Origin: Notolepis coatsorum
Taxonomy: Eukaryota; Chordata; Actinopteri; Aulopiformes; Paralepididae
Direction: 5' to 3'
DNA length: 64,000 bases
NCBI GenBank assembly: GCA_963971535.1
Contig: OZ020591.1
Coordinates: 394,501-458,500 of the forward strand
Made by a program: the position numbers and the translations under genes. The first letter of the stretch is position 1; the number at the start of each line of letters is the position of its first letter. Of the stretch, positions 11,114 through 23,600 are shown piece after piece. The notes under the pieces are model-generated. The model had not been told where the DNA came from and did no database searches. It saw only the letters and a program-made list of their open reading frames with translations.

Positions 11114-11620
11114 TATTATTCAGTGTACTCCAGTATTCTGTCTTTAATATTGTGATATTATTCAGGGTACTCCAGTATTCTGTCTTTAATATTGTGATAT
11201 TATTCAGGGTACTCCAGTATTCTGTCTTTAATATTGTGATATTATTCAGGGTACTCCAGTATTCTGTCTTTAATATTGTGATATTATTCAGGGTACTCCA
11301 GTATTCTGTCTTTAATATTGTGATATTATTCAGGGTACTCCAGTATTCTGTCTTTAATATTGTGATATTATTCAGTGTACTCCAGTATTCTGTCTTTAAT
11401 ATTGTGATATTATTGAGGGTACTCCAGTATTCTGCCTTTAATATTGTGATATTATTCAGGGTACTCCAGTATTCTGCCTTTAATATTGATATTATTCAGG
11501 ATAATCCAGTATGCTGTGGTTAATATTGTGATATTATTCAGGATACACCATTCTGTTTTTAATATTGTCATATTATTCAGGATACTACAGTATTCGGTCT
11601 TTAATATTGTGATATTATTC
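11097..11620. repeat. 42-bp minisatellite inside the Tol2-like hAT
   Basis: About a dozen copies of a 42-bp unit (core taatattgtgatattattca plus gggtactccagtattctgtc). 42 is a multiple of three, giving a 14-residue periodic open frame without biological meaning. The same array, with fewer copies, occupies the same relative position in copy 2 (57873-58095), so it predates the split of the two copies. Confidence 0.95.
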
Positions 11621-12605
11621 ATGCTGTGATGTGAATGCCGTCCATGTTAGTTGACCTTCAATGGAGAAGTGCATAATTTTAATGCAAAAAAAGTGTCATA
11701 TGTTCTTTCATTTCAGCATTGTCTATCGCAGAACACATTCCATTGTGGGCAGAATGTATGCTTGGTTTCATTTCAGCATTGCCTAAACACCAGCTGATGA
11801 TTTCACTAATTGGCTCACCTCTTCAACTAACTCACCTGGTGCAATGTGTAGTTAAAATGAAAACGTGGCCCACGATGGAATGAGTTTGAGACCCCTGGGG
11901 TCTATCCCTTTAAAAAAAAATTACTTTTACTTTTTAGTACTTAAGTACATTTAAAAGTAGGACTTTTTGACTTTTACTCAAGTGTGTTTTTAGCCAGATA
12001 CTTTGACTTTTACTTGAGTCAGATTTTGAGACAGTACCCATACTTTCACTTAAGTATAATTTCTGGGTACTTTTTACACCCCTGCATATCACTAACTCCA
12101 TACTACACATATTCACTCCATACTACACATATCACTAACTCCATACCACACATATCACTAACTCCATACTACACATATCACTAACTCCATACTAAACATA
12201 TTCACTCCATACTACATATATCACTAACTCCATACTACACATATCACTAACTCCATACCACACATATCACTAACTCCATACTACACATATCACTAACTCC
12301 ATACTAAACATATTCACTCCATACTACATATATCACTAACTCCATACTACACATATCACTAACTCCATACTACACATATCACTAACTCCATACTACACAT
12401 ATCACTAACTCCATACTACACATATTCACTCCATACTACATATATCACTAACTCCATACTACACATATCACTAACTCCATACTACACATATCACTAACTC
12501 CATACTACACATATCACTAACTCCATACATTTACATTTTACATTTACATTTAGTCATTTAGCTGACGCTTTTATCCAAAGCGACTTACAAGTTCTGTACG
12601 ACAGG

Positions 12606-12667
12606 CAGGGGCGTCCATTTGGTATGGCAAGGTATGGCACTCGCCATACCTTGGCAAATAAAAATGT

Positions 12668-12703
<36 letters not shown>

Positions 12704-13342
12704 TTTTTTATGTTGATTTAGAATTTGAATGTCAACATTATGAACGAAGCTTCGAACTATTCGGTACAGCCCTAGCATGTTTTGATATTGTCAATTATCT
12801 CACTTTTACTAGGTGACTTTTGCTGTGACTAACTGAAATATGCCAAAAAAAAAAGGAAAATGGACATAGGGAAGTTTTTTTATCAAAGGGCAGCAGAGAC
12901 AAGTGATACAGGGACACAGGTAAGGTCTGGCTTAGTGATTATAATAGTGCAGTTCAGCATTCAGTAACCCATACTTTTTGTGAATGTGTTTTTGATACTA
13001 CATTCTGTTGAACACACACCTCAAAACCGTACCTAAGGAAAATTGGCTCAATTGCAAGAAAAGTAATAGACAGTTATGATATTACATTCTGCATAATTCG
13101 TATGCAAAATATTGTGGTTCCCTGCTTTAGTCTGTTGATACATTTCTATACTAAAAATGCTTGTGTAGTCCTGTGTCATACCTACATGTCATATAACTGA
13201 ATTGTATAGAAACAACTCACCAAAAGTGACTATTGCACAACTGATTTGACAAAAAAATCCTCCAAGGGGGGGAAAACCCCCCTTAACCCCCCCCCCCCCC
13301 ACTCTTCGCCATACCTTGCCTTTTAGTGAAAGGACGCCACTG
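12606..13342 (+). mobile_element. hAT-like transposon, 737 bp, with a first-exon relic
   Basis: Starts caggggcgtccatttggtat and ends gaaaggacgccactg; the outer inverted repeat is about 11 bp with further internal matches (ggcaagg). It has a perfect 8-bp duplication, acgacagg, at 12598-12605 and 13343-13350. It contains a T-run (12670-12699), a C-run (13289-13301) and a short coding exon at 12840-12919. Confidence 0.9.
12840..12919 (+). pseudogene. first exon of a hAT transposase (relic)
   Basis: ATG followed by 26 sense codons: MPKKKRKMDIGKFFYQ and on to TGTQ, ending at a strong splice donor (acag/gtaagg). A basic stretch followed by a short motif ending in FF is the usual N-terminus of fish hAT transposases of the zinc-finger MYM/TTF type. 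No downstream exon is present, so this is the retained 5' end of an internally deleted transposon. PKKKRK would serve as a nuclear localisation signal. Confidence 0.55.
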
Positions 13343-13413
13343 ACGACAGGTCATCAGGAAGGGTACAACTCTATCAGCTGAGTATACTACACATATCACT
13401 AACTCCATACTAC

Positions 13414-13738
13414 TAGGGATGTTCGATATTATCGGTCTACCGATATTAAAATGTGATATTGGAAATGATCGGTATAGGTTTAATGTTTTTATTTATTTAA
13501 CCTTTATTTACCCAGGCAAGCAAGTAAGAACAAATTTTATTTATTGTCAAGTATGCATAATGTCGTGTTAATTCCATGACAAGAGATATGTAATGTTAAT
13601 TACCTGAAATTATTCAGTTTTTTTTGGGGGGGGAAACCCTGCATATATCGGTATCGGTTGATATCGGTATCGGAAATTAAGAGTTGGACAATATCGGTAT
13701 ATCGGTATCGGTAAAAAAGCCAATATCGAACATCCCTA
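13414..13738 (+). mobile_element. hAT-type MITE, 325 bp
   Basis: Begins tagggatgttcgatattatc and ends aatatcgaacatcccta, inverted to each other. Perfect 8-bp duplication catactac at 13406-13413 and 13739-13746, again taken from the 23-bp minisatellite. Rich in atcgg repeats; no coding capacity. Confidence 0.92.
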
Positions 13739-13929
13739 CATACTACATTTTACATTTACATACTACACATATCACTAACTCCATACTACACATATCATTC
13801 ACTCCATATACATATATCACTAACTCCATACTACACCTATCATGCACTCCATACTACACATATCACTAACTCCATACTACACCTATCATGCACTCCATAC
13901 TACACATATCACTCACACAGTACCCATAG

Positions 13930-14117
13930 TTATAGGGTTGTAGATAACACACACACCCTTCATACCCATTACAAACTAATGCCCTCAGGCCGTCGATACA
14001 GAGCTTCATCACTGAACAAAAGGGGCTTAGGTAGCTGCGTGCCACCCTCCATCAGACTGCTGAACACCTAGGTCTGGTGGAGGCCGGATAAAGTAATTTG
14101 AAGTTGAAGTTGAAGTT
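13930..14117 (+). pseudogene. LINE reverse transcriptase C-terminus and 3' tail
   Basis: The frame ending at 14073 reads PSGRRYRASSLNKRGLGSC and then PPSIRLLNT before a stop, the characteristic C-terminal end of L2/CR1-like LINE reverse transcriptases (compare [11 protein letters not shown]...IRLLNEQ at the end of the LINE at 1-1459). It is followed by a gaagtt trimer repeat at about 14099-14117, a probable 3' tail. All upstream domains are missing, as expected of a 5'-truncated insertion. Not functional. Confidence 0.7.
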
Positions 14118-14217
14118 CCTCACAATACACATGTCAATGCTAAAAGTGATTAAAAGTGCAAGTCAGTATAAAACAGTACATAGACAGATATAAAAAGTAC
14201 AAAAGATATCAATATAT

Positions 14218-14678
14218 TGCGGTCGGGTGGCGTAGCGGAGATTGCGCTCGTCACGAATGCAAGAGGCTGCGGTCTCGACTCCCAGAGTCAGCATTGCCCT
14301 GCGGCTTGGGCCGGTCGTCATACTAACTCGTTTGGCTGAGTTAGGGGGAGGGAAGTCGTGGGTGGTAATCTGGCGTTGTGGACAGGTCAGGTCTGGGTGC
14401 CTGCTCAGCGAAAGGCAGGAAATGGTGAAGGCAGCGTGACCTCCCACGTGTTACGCTTCACCAATGAGAGTCCTCGCTGCCAGGTGAAAAAAGAGCCACT
14501 GGCTGTCTCCACATGTGTCGGAGGAAGCATGTGGTGGACTTCAGGGTTCCCTTGTACTGACCAGTAGGAGGAACATGCGCACAACAACCAGGTAGGGGAG
14601 GGGGGGAATTGGCATAACGACTAAATTGGGATGAAAAAATTAAATAGAGAATCAGGCGGGAAAAAAAAGAAAAAAAAG
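14218..14678 (+). mobile_element. tRNA-derived SINE, 461 bp
   Basis: Flanked by a perfect 16-bp target duplication, aaagatatcaatatat (14202-14217 and 14679-14694). The head has pol III promoter boxes: an A-box-like ggtggcgtagcgg and a B-box-like ggtctcgactccc about 45 bp later. A long unique body follows, then a tail gggatgaaaaaattaaat and an A-rich 3' end. It inserted into AT-rich sequence downstream of the LINE relic. Confidence 0.9.
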
Positions 14679-14694
14679 AAAGATATCAATATAT

Positions 14695-15629
14695 ATACAA
14701 ACAATTAGAATATAATATAACATCATGACTATAGCATATCAATGTGAATAGAGTGATGATTATTGCACGGATATGGGTAGTGGAATGATTACTGTTTGCT
14801 GGTGTTTAGAGTTCTTATGGACCAGGACGGTTGATTGCACATCAGATACAAATAGTCAGTTGTCACAATGTTCTGGTCAGATTTGAACAGCAAATGCAAT
14901 AACAGCAGAGATGCATGTCCATGCATTCTCCCATTGTCAAAGACATACTGGTGAGGGTCAGAGTGATAACAAAGTCCAGCTCCTCCTGTGTGAGTCCCAA
15001 TTATTCCCAGGCCGGCTGAGAGACAGGATCCCACTAACGCGGCCTGGGTTTGGCCCCTGTAGTATCCAGTACAATCAGTGGGAGTTGCATCCTTAGCACA
15101 CGACACGCCTGAACCACCTCTACTCTCCACCTCTAGTCTCCCCTCGATCGGCACGGAGCAGCGATCCCCATTGAGTTGGCAGTGTAGCAAAGAGACCTCT
15201 CGTTCCCTGTGGAGGTCCCCACACGTAGCATTCAAAGATCAGCTGTCTTTAGTGCTCAGGAGATCCCCACTGCAGGAACTGGACCAGCAGGAGACTGCCC
15301 GAGTGAGTAATCAGGTTTCCATTCGGATGTAAATGCGTTGAGCAGACAGCATTGTCAATTTTATGAGTTGACCTGCAAGTGTATTTTTAACCACTGACCA
15401 CGGGTCTAAAGCTACACCAGCTGCTTCACAAGTTTGGAATCATGATCAACTTGGTCTTAAAAAATAATGTGACCATATGGATTGTGACTGTGAGAGTTAT
15501 TTTCCACATTGGATTACACCAACTCAGTAATATAATATGATATCCATTACAATACTCTTGGATTACTTGAATCCAGAATCCATTGAACTAACAATTTATT
15601 CCAATTTATTTGACTCTCTAAATTGACTG
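14695..15629. other. unassigned intergenic sequence
   Basis: Frames of up to 148 codons exist on the minus strand but lack recognisable domains. No repeat structure was identified. Confidence 0.5.
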
Positions 15630-15864
<235 letters not shown>

Positions 15865-15896
15865 CATCATCTACCACCACAATTATTACTAATTAT

Positions 15897-16485
15897 TAAG
15901 GCTGTCAAAGTTAACGCGGTATTAACGCGTTATCGCCCAATTCTATTAACGCCACTATTTTTTTTAACTCACGATTCTTTTAAGAAAAAGATTTTTTATT
16001 TTATTTTTTTTAATTTTTTTTACTAGACTTCACTCAGGTGTATTATTGATGCTCTCATTGATACTATGTTTGTTTCTGAAGTGTGTGAGTGTGAGATATA
16101 TATAGAGAGAGAGAGGGGGTGAGAGAGGTGAGGAAGGGGCAAGAGAGAAAGAGACCTGGGAGAGAGTGTGTGTGAGAGAGAGAGGGGGGGGGGGGGGGGT
16201 GATTACTCAGCCCTTGTGTGGGTGAATGTAACAAGTTCCTAACGTTTTCTTTCCCCTATTATTTCATGCACACTTTATTCATTGTTTTAAATTATTATTT
16301 TCTTTTATGTTATTTTGTGCATCACTCTGTTTTGAATTTGATGCAAATTTGCAATGCATTTCAAGAGTATTAAAACTTGGAACTTGAAAAATATCTGTTT
16401 AAGGTATTTGCGATTAATTGCGAGTTAACTATGGACAATCATGCGATTAATCACGATTAAATATTTTAATCGATTGACAGCACTA
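15897..16485. mobile_element. hAT-type MITE with taaggctgtcaa termini
   Basis: Left end taaggctgtcaa, right end ttgacagcacta; the inner part of both ends is rich in gttaacgcg / gcgattaat motifs. An 8-bp duplication, ctaattat, lies at 15889-15896 and 16486-16493. Internal GA-rich and G-run microsatellites (16100-16200) but no transposase. Confidence 0.8.
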
Positions 16486-16493
16486 CTAATTAT

Positions 16494-18035
16494 ATAAAAT
16501 AGAGTATTTGCATCCATAATTTTACAAAGAAAACGAATTTCTTCCTCTGAATGTGTTTTTTTGTAATCTGAGAAGTAATCACCTGTTTTAAAAGCAATGT
16601 TTAATACGATTACTGTGCTTTTACAGTAGTAACAGATCACCTTTACCAATTATTTTGTAATCAGATAACTGTAACCCTATGTAATCTGTTACTGCCCAAC
16701 TGTGACGTGGGTCCACAGCTAGTCAACTGGCATCTTTGACACGTTACATTGTTGTTATGTTAGGACATAACCAACCTGTAAAACAATCAGATTTGTCTCA
16801 GCGCTTATATAAACAACCGCATGTCAGAAGGAAACAAAGAGCAATGCAGAAAACATAAAGCCCCGAAGTGCATGTCACGAGACAGACGGGCTTGACGTGC
16901 AATAAATCCCCATAATGAGAACCTGATGCGGTTTGCGTCCCTCACTCCTTGGACACACAGCGGCGCAGCCTTGCCTTGTCCATCAGCCCCCGACATAAGC
17001 AACCTGCGTAGCAACATAACATACAACATGACAGGACGGTGGGAGGTCGCCGGCGGGACGCCTGCTTTGCTGTTCCTCCAGAGGCCCCCTGACATGAGGT
17101 CCGACTCAGAGGTGCCAAACAAACGGCACAACTTATGAGTGATGTTGTGTGATACAATGCCATTGCGGAAGGCGAGGAAAGTGAAAATACAATGGGGTTA
17201 TGTAATCAGCCAATCAGGGGGAGGCCAGCGTTTTAGACTGTTGGCGCCAGCTCTCCTGACGGATTTGCTGTTGGATGCTAACAAGAAGCAGGAGTCACCT
17301 ATTGGGTGTTGAGAACGGGGTTGCAGATGTAGACGAAGGGTGGTTATAATGGGGGAGATGTCCTCGTAAAATAACACTTTTAACTCTAGCATGAACAGGT
17401 CCAATTATTATTAATCAACAACAATAAACAATAATGTAATAATTTTTTGTAAATGATTACCGAACGGGCCTACCGCTGTTATGAACTTTATATGTCTCGC
17501 TTGCGAAAACGAAGGGCTTAAACATTTGTGTCAATAACAGACCCCCAAAGGTCCTACCAAAAAACCTTGAAGATGTCACAAGAAATATGCCATCATGACA
17601 TCTTTAAAGTGGGTGCTTATCCTGTTGAGATACTGGGGAATTTATTGGGGGGAGGGGCTCAAGGTCAACAGCAGCAGCATAGCAAAAATGTCTGGGCCCT
17701 GTGCATGAGTCTCTGTCTCTGGGCCCCTCCTCCCTCCCCAGCTGCGATTCATACACACATTTTAGATTCAGATTCAGATTCCATTATTATCACGTCATTC
17801 AGTACCTTACAGCAAAAGAAATTGAAATTCACTTTGTTGTGGTTCCTTGACCATCCAATATAATATAAATAAACTAGAACAAAAATAGCATAGAATTAAA
17901 TGTTTTATTATGTTTTAGTAAAAACTAAACTACTATACTAAACTATTTTTAAACCTAAACTATTTTAATCCAGACCCTCTGAGGCCCCTCCACCCGCCAC
18001 CCCCCCTACCTCTATAACCCCGGTCAACAGTAGGT
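16494..18035. other. unassigned intergenic sequence
   Basis: No supported gene. Short minus-strand frames near 16805-17163 overlap each other and lack domain signatures. The part at 16640-16700 (gtaatctgttactgcccaac) looks like the end of another hAT MITE without a visible partner end. Confidence 0.45.
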
Positions 18036-18330
18036 GCTACATTTACATTTAGTAATTTAGCTGATGCTTTTATCCAAAGCGGAAGAGGTGTGTTTTTTGG
18101 TCAATGGTGGAAATTGGGCAGGTTTCTGCTGTCCTGACTGTGGTGAGAAGTTCGTTCCACCATTGTGGAGCAAGGACAGAGAATAGCTTGCTTCTTTTTG
18201 ATGACCCCCCAGGAGCCTGAATAGGAGTGGCCAGAAGATGCAGAGCGCAGGGGTCTTGAGGGTGTGTAGTTAGATACCATTGACCAGAGGTAGGAGGGAG
18301 CGGGTGTGTACATTTACATTTAGTCATTTA
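18036..18330 (-). pseudogene. L2-like LINE reverse transcriptase C-terminus, split by 17 kb of insertions
   Basis: Read on the minus strand, the end of a LINE reverse transcriptase: APSYLWSMVSNYTP, then FSVLAPQWWNELLTTVRTAE near the end, followed by the fish LINE 3' tail at 18036-18080. At least one frameshift lies between these two parts. The upstream part of the same element (LRELHWLPIDARICFKVLDL) is at 36255-36440, beyond the L1 and BEL insertions, and the linking YLWSMVSNYT motif is what forms the 42-bp minisatellite at 35844-36254. A second 3' tail copy (18308-18390) interrupts it. Non-functional. Confidence 0.75.
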
Positions 18331-18390
18331 GCTGACACTTTTATCCAAAGCGACTTACAAGTTCTACTATTTTTTTTAAGAGACCATTTT
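18308..18390 (-). repeat. extra copy of fish LINE/SINE 3' tail
   Basis: Sequence from catttacatttagtcattta through ccaaagcgacttacaagttc and a T-run, inserted within the L2-like LINE relic; probably a severely 5'-truncated insertion. Confidence 0.6.
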
Positions 18391-18571
18391 CAAGTTAGAG
18401 ACTTGACCTCCGGTTTAGCGCTAGAATGGAGTAGGTCGCATGTGACACAGCTGCTCACCCGTTATTTTTTTTTCGTTTTAAAAACATATTTTTAAACCAT
18501 TAATGCGTTTAAAACTTGACGCATATATCAACTGAGATTATCAACTAACTATATTGACCAAAAGAATCGAG

Positions 18572-19548
18572 ATGCCAAACACAAGGAAAGACACAGCGAG
18601 ACCAAAACCAGTCGAAGAGGTCCCGCCGCGGGACCCAGGATTCGTACAGCGGACAGCAGGAAATATAGACTTGACAGAGGCCGCTTCAAGTTCAACCCCA
18701 TCAAACAAATGGAGGAAATGGGGAAGACAATAATGAAGGAAATGATCCTCCAATCACAACTGTCGGAGAAGATAATAACTCAAAAAGTAGATGCTATTAA
18801 AGAATCTATTGAAGGCAAAATTGATGCGCTGAGAGCGGACGCCGACGCACAGAATAAACGCACCGAGGCTCTGGAGAAAGTAATGGAAGCCCACAAAATC
18901 AATTTCACTCGCATCTACAATGAAGTAGAGGTTAACAAAGTTAACCTAACTGCTGAGATGAAGGGGAACTACAATGAAATCAAGACGGAGCTCAGCGAAA
19001 TAACGTTGGAGCTTACGCGAATCAATAAAGAACAGAAAGCCAAAATATTCTAGATGGAATATCAAAAACGCAAGCTGAATATTCGTATTGTCGGTCTGGA
19101 CGAATCAGTGAGATGTGCAAACCCTGAAGAGTTTGCCACAGAATTACAGAAAATCTTGGGAACAGGGATCCTTCCTAAAATACCGGAGGTGGATCGGTGC
19201 TTCAGATTGGGACCCCGCTCCAGTGACAATAACGCTAAGCCCAGAGTGATATTGGTTATCCTGCGCCAAGTCAGAATAAAAGAAATTATTATTCGTGAAA
19301 CTCGCAGGATGAAAGGCAATCTGAAATACATGGAGGTACCAATACACTGCTTTGAAGATTATTGTCATGATGTAGTGGAACTGCGTGCCAAGTTCAAGAC
19401 GGTGATGTCTCAACTATACCTGGGGAAATACAGACCCCTACTAATATACCCTGCAATACTTCGCATTGTCGACAAACAAGGAGCAAGGGTTCTCCTCAAC
19501 TCGCCTGAAGATGCAGCCAAATTCCTGTCTGAACAACACGCAGAATAG
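18572..19548 (+). pseudogene. LINE ORF1 (coiled-coil RNA-binding protein), broken
   Basis: ORF1 proteins of L1-type LINEs bind the element RNA and form trimers through a coiled coil. Here the likely start is ATG 18572 (MPNTRKDTARPKPVEEVPP...); its frame ends shortly after 18700, where a single-base lesion shifts to the frame starting at 18709. That frame (18709-19053) is Glu/Lys-rich with heptad-like spacing, consistent with a coiled coil. A TAG at 19051-19053 then interrupts the same frame, which continues from 19054 with KRKLNIRIVGLDE and DRCFRLGPRSS, resembling the RRM plus C-terminal domain of L1 ORF1p, to a stop at 19548. So one frameshift and one nonsense change separate it from an intact gene. 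Confidence 0.8.
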
Positions 19549-20621
19549 TGTATAAATGGCCTTTTAAATCTCAGTTATGCAAGGTCACCATATAGTACAA
19601 TCTTTAATAACCGAGGATTTGGGACAGAGAGACCTACGTGCTCAGAGTTTTTGAATGCTTTCCCCGACGTGTTTATATTATTGCGGACATATTGGATTCA
19701 AGATTGGAACACTCCAGAACATACTGGAACATTCAGACAATGTAAAAATGACATATTGGAATAATCTAGAACATCGAAGCATTCTTTGATATATGGAGCA
19801 TTCTGGAATATCAGCAATACGTGGTCATTCACTCTACCAGAAGCCCCTCGGGGGAATAATCAACAGCTATCTAGATGCAGAACCACAGAGCCATCATAGC
19901 CGGCCGGCTGAAAGATCACTCTACACAACGATCATCGCCCACCCCGGTCAGGGGAAATGCTGCATATACGTATTTAAAAACTGTTTTTTATTAATGGGAA
20001 ATAATTTCACTACTTCTCCAATTTATACTTTAGATGTTTAAGCATAGCAATGCTCTTTTAAGATCTAAGTTAATGTTCTCTTCCTTTTACTTGTTTTTTT
20101 TTTTCTTTTTCATCCGCTCTCTCTGATTTATTGAGGCTCTCTCTTCAGTTCAATACCTTCATATTATTCATGGGTTACTATAAATTACACAAGTTCATAT
20201 AAAATGTAAGTGATTAGGGCATGACAATTGAAGCTTATTTTTGGTCTTTATTTTTAGTTTATCTCATTTAAATTTTTATTTATTTATTTTTTACGGGTAA
20301 GTGGCCAAGCCACAGTCGACATTCTACTTATGGTAGAATTTAGAGTGTTAGATCCTATGGTATACATAGGAATGTTAAGGATAATTGGATCATTCTGGGA
20401 TATCCGGTGGTGCAAGGGAGGGAGTCATACGCAAAGGTTGTGTTCATGGAACACAATCCTGTACGACTCTCGGTGGGAGGGAAGGGTAGGGGATTTTTAT
20501 TTGTATATATGTATGTTTTTAAGCTCGGCTCTCAACGGGACCTCACTAGTGGGATGTATATCTATTATTGCCTCGCACTCTAGAAGCATTACCAAAAATT
20601 ACAATGCAACATGTATAGACT

Positions 20622-23600
20622 ATGGCTAGTTTGAATATAATGATATGGAACACCGGGGGAATAAATAACCAACTCAAACGCAAAAGCGTGCTCACACTGA
20701 TGAAAAAAGAACATGTGGACATTGCTCTGCTAAGCGAAACACACATTCTAGGGAAAGACGTAGATAAATTAGCGGACAACATATACCATAATATCAGTCA
20801 CTCCTCTATTGGTACGAGAACTCGGGGTGTAGCAATAGTCGTTAAACGTAAGTTGAATATTGTACTAAAGGGAGTATGGTCTGATGTAGAAGGTCGGATA
20901 ACTATAGCTAAGATTGAACATAAGAACAGGAAAATAGCGTTGATAGCGGTATACGCCCCAAATTTGTACGAAGAAGATTTCTTCACTACACTAACCAATG
21001 CAATGTTAGACATTCCCGATTACTCATTTATAATAGGAGCGGATTTTAATGCCATCTGGAACCCAAGGATGGACAAATCTTACCTCGCCTTTTCCAGCGA
21101 ACAAAAGAATTCATCGAAGGCATTAAAGGATTGGTCAAAGATTACAGGTGTAAATGACTTATGGCGGTTACTTAATCCCACGACCCGAAAGTACTCTTGT
21201 CGATCTGCGAGACATAATACACTATCCAGAATAGATTATGTCTTTGCATCACAGAGACTATTTGATAATTATGAAGTGGAAATGATACCCAACGCACTAT
21301 CAGATCACTGTTATTTACTCCTTAAAGGTACATTTGGTATACTATCCTCCCGAGCCCCAAAGATGGCGATTTAACTCGTTGCTGCTTAACAACAAGGAAT
21401 TCATTACACAACTCAAAGAAGCTCTTATAGTAACGGGAGAATGCAAACTCGGTGCAAGACCCCAGAATAATATGGATGTCGGTAAAGGGAATGATCAAAG
21501 ACTTCACGGATAGCTTTTCCTCCAAAATGCGCAAGAATCAAAGCACAAAACTGGATGAGCTGGAAACGCTTTACTCAACGTTATTTAATTCTCTGAAATA
21601 CAACAACTCAACTCGACTAGAAAATCAAGTTAACATACTAAAAATAGAGATCAATGCCATATACAGACAACAATCGGAAATACAAATACGCAGCACAAGA
21701 CAACAGCAGTACTCCCATCGTTCCAAACCCAGCCACCTATTAGCCATGCGATTAAGAATTAATGCAACATTTGCAGATATAACTACCATTAGAGCACAAC
21801 AAGTACTTGTAACAGATCCTGTAAAAATAAACGATACATTCAAAGTATTCTACTCCGACTTATATAAATCAGAAATGACCTTCGATCAAAACAAAATGGA
21901 CACATTTCTTAATCAAATTATTCTCCCTAAACTTTCAGAGGATGACGCTAAACAGTTAGAAATACCGATCACACTAGAGGAACTCAAGAAGGCCATAACC
22001 GCAATGAAAAGTGGTAAGGCTCCAGGAAGAGACGGTTTCCCATCAGAAATGTACCTTTCTTGTTGGGACATAATTGGCCCCTTATTACTAAATATGATCT
22101 TATACTCAGTCAAGGAGGGGAACTTCCATAAAAATGACAATATTGCACTCATAACAGTCCTCCTTAAAAAAGACAAAGACCCCAACGAGTGCGGTAGTTA
22201 TAGACCTTTAAGCCTCCTCGGAACAGATATCAAACTGTACTCTAAGGTATTAGCCATCAGATTACAAAAGCATATGACGTCTTTAGTTCACCCGGACCAA
22301 ACTGGCTTCATAGGAGGCCGCCTGATCACTGAGAACATAAGACGTATACTGCACGTACTTGATGCCGACAAGGAGGACACCATACCTAAGGCGATGCTGT
22401 CCCTGGATGCTATGAAGGCCTTTGACAGGCTGGAATGGTCGTATCTGTGGGCAGTGCTAGAAAGGATGGGGTTAGGAAAAGGATTCATCGATATGATTAA
22501 AGTATTATACAAAGACCCATCGGCCATGATTACAACAGGCACAATCATCTCTGAAATATTTCCGGTATCACGCTCTGCCAGACAGTGTCTTCTTAGTCCC
22601 GGACTGTTCAATCTATCATTAGAGCCTTTAGCACAATATATAAGACAATCCCAATCCATAGAACCTATCGTAATCAAGGGCACACAACAAAAAATTTGTT
22701 TATATGCGGACGATGTAATATTGTTCATGAAAAACCCCAACACCACATTGCCTCATCTGCTCAAGTTGATTGAGAACTTTGGTGATTTATCGGGATTTAA
22801 GATAAATTGGCCGAAGTCGGCTTTCCTTCCACTTAACACCCCTGCAAAAAAAGATACAACCCTCCCAGGACAGATACCGATGGTAAAACATTTCAGATGC
22901 TTGGGAGTGGAAATATTCCCTACCATAAGACAAACGGTGAAGCACAACTACACAAAAATCCAAAACAAAATCAAAGACGACCTTGATAGATGGGCAAAAC
23001 TTAAAAACACAGTACAAGCACGGATATCAATAGTTAAGATGGATGTACTACCTAAAATCAACTTCTTCTGTTCAATGCTACCGTTACCCCCTCCAGAGGG
23101 TTACTGGAAAAGATTACACTCCTCCACATACAAATTTATTTGGAATAACAAACCACCACGTATAAAAAGATCCACCGCACAGAGAAATAAAGCAGATGGT
23201 GGCATGGCATTTCCAGATTTTTTCCTATATTTTAAGGCGTACTCATTAAGTCCATTGACAACATGGTTTGACTCCCAAGCATTAGCATCTTGGAGAAAAA
23301 TAGAAGAAAACATAGTAGCCCCACATAGACTGAAGGACATAGCATACACTAAACTACCAATCAAGCACTGTGAACGAAAATTTTGCCCCATAATTACTCA
23401 TGCGATCCGGATATGGCGTGAATCACAAAAAAAAAATCCTAACCCACAAGAATGGCACAATCATACTCCCTTATTCAATAACAATGCTCTCTTAATTGGA
23501 AAACAACCTATAAGATTCCCTATATGGGAAGTGCAAGGCATACGCTCATTAGGGGATGTTTTTAACAAACAGGGTTTTTGTAGTGATAAAGAAATACGCA

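Larger units (their letters stand above)
10210..12084 (+). mobile_element. Tol2-like hAT transposon, copy 1 (defective)
   Basis: Starts caggggtgtaaagtacttga and ends tactttttacacccctg, termini resembling those of Tol2. It is flanked by a perfect 8-bp duplication, catatcac (10202-10209 and 12085-12092), taken from the host minisatellite. It holds a broken transposase (10630-11113) and an internal 42-bp minisatellite (11097-11620). A smaller copy is at 57449-58572. Confidence 0.92.
12531..13375 (-). repeat. fish LINE/SINE 3' tail, split by a hAT insertion
   Basis: 12531-12605 holds the dispersed tail on the minus strand (catttagctgacgcttttat, then ccaaagcgacttacaagttc), continuing after the inserted hAT at 13343-13375. 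The two halves rejoin exactly across the 8-bp duplication acgacagg. Confidence 0.8.
8482..13920. repeat. 23-bp minisatellite, fragmented by transposons
   Basis: Blocks of a 23-bp unit (core catatcactaactccatac) lie at about 8482-8538, 10081-10209, 12085-12531, 13376-13413 and 13739-13920. Units vary at tac/tact and by partial deletions (catattcactcc). The blocks are separated by four insertions whose flanks are all repeat units, so this was one array before the insertions. Confidence 0.92.

Noticed and set aside
14789-15235. Minus-strand frame of 148 codons
   Set aside because: No recognisable domain, plausible promoter or splice signals; composition ordinary for non-coding DNA.
16805-17163. 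Possible small host gene
   Set aside because: Competing short frames on both strands, no domain, no splice evidence.
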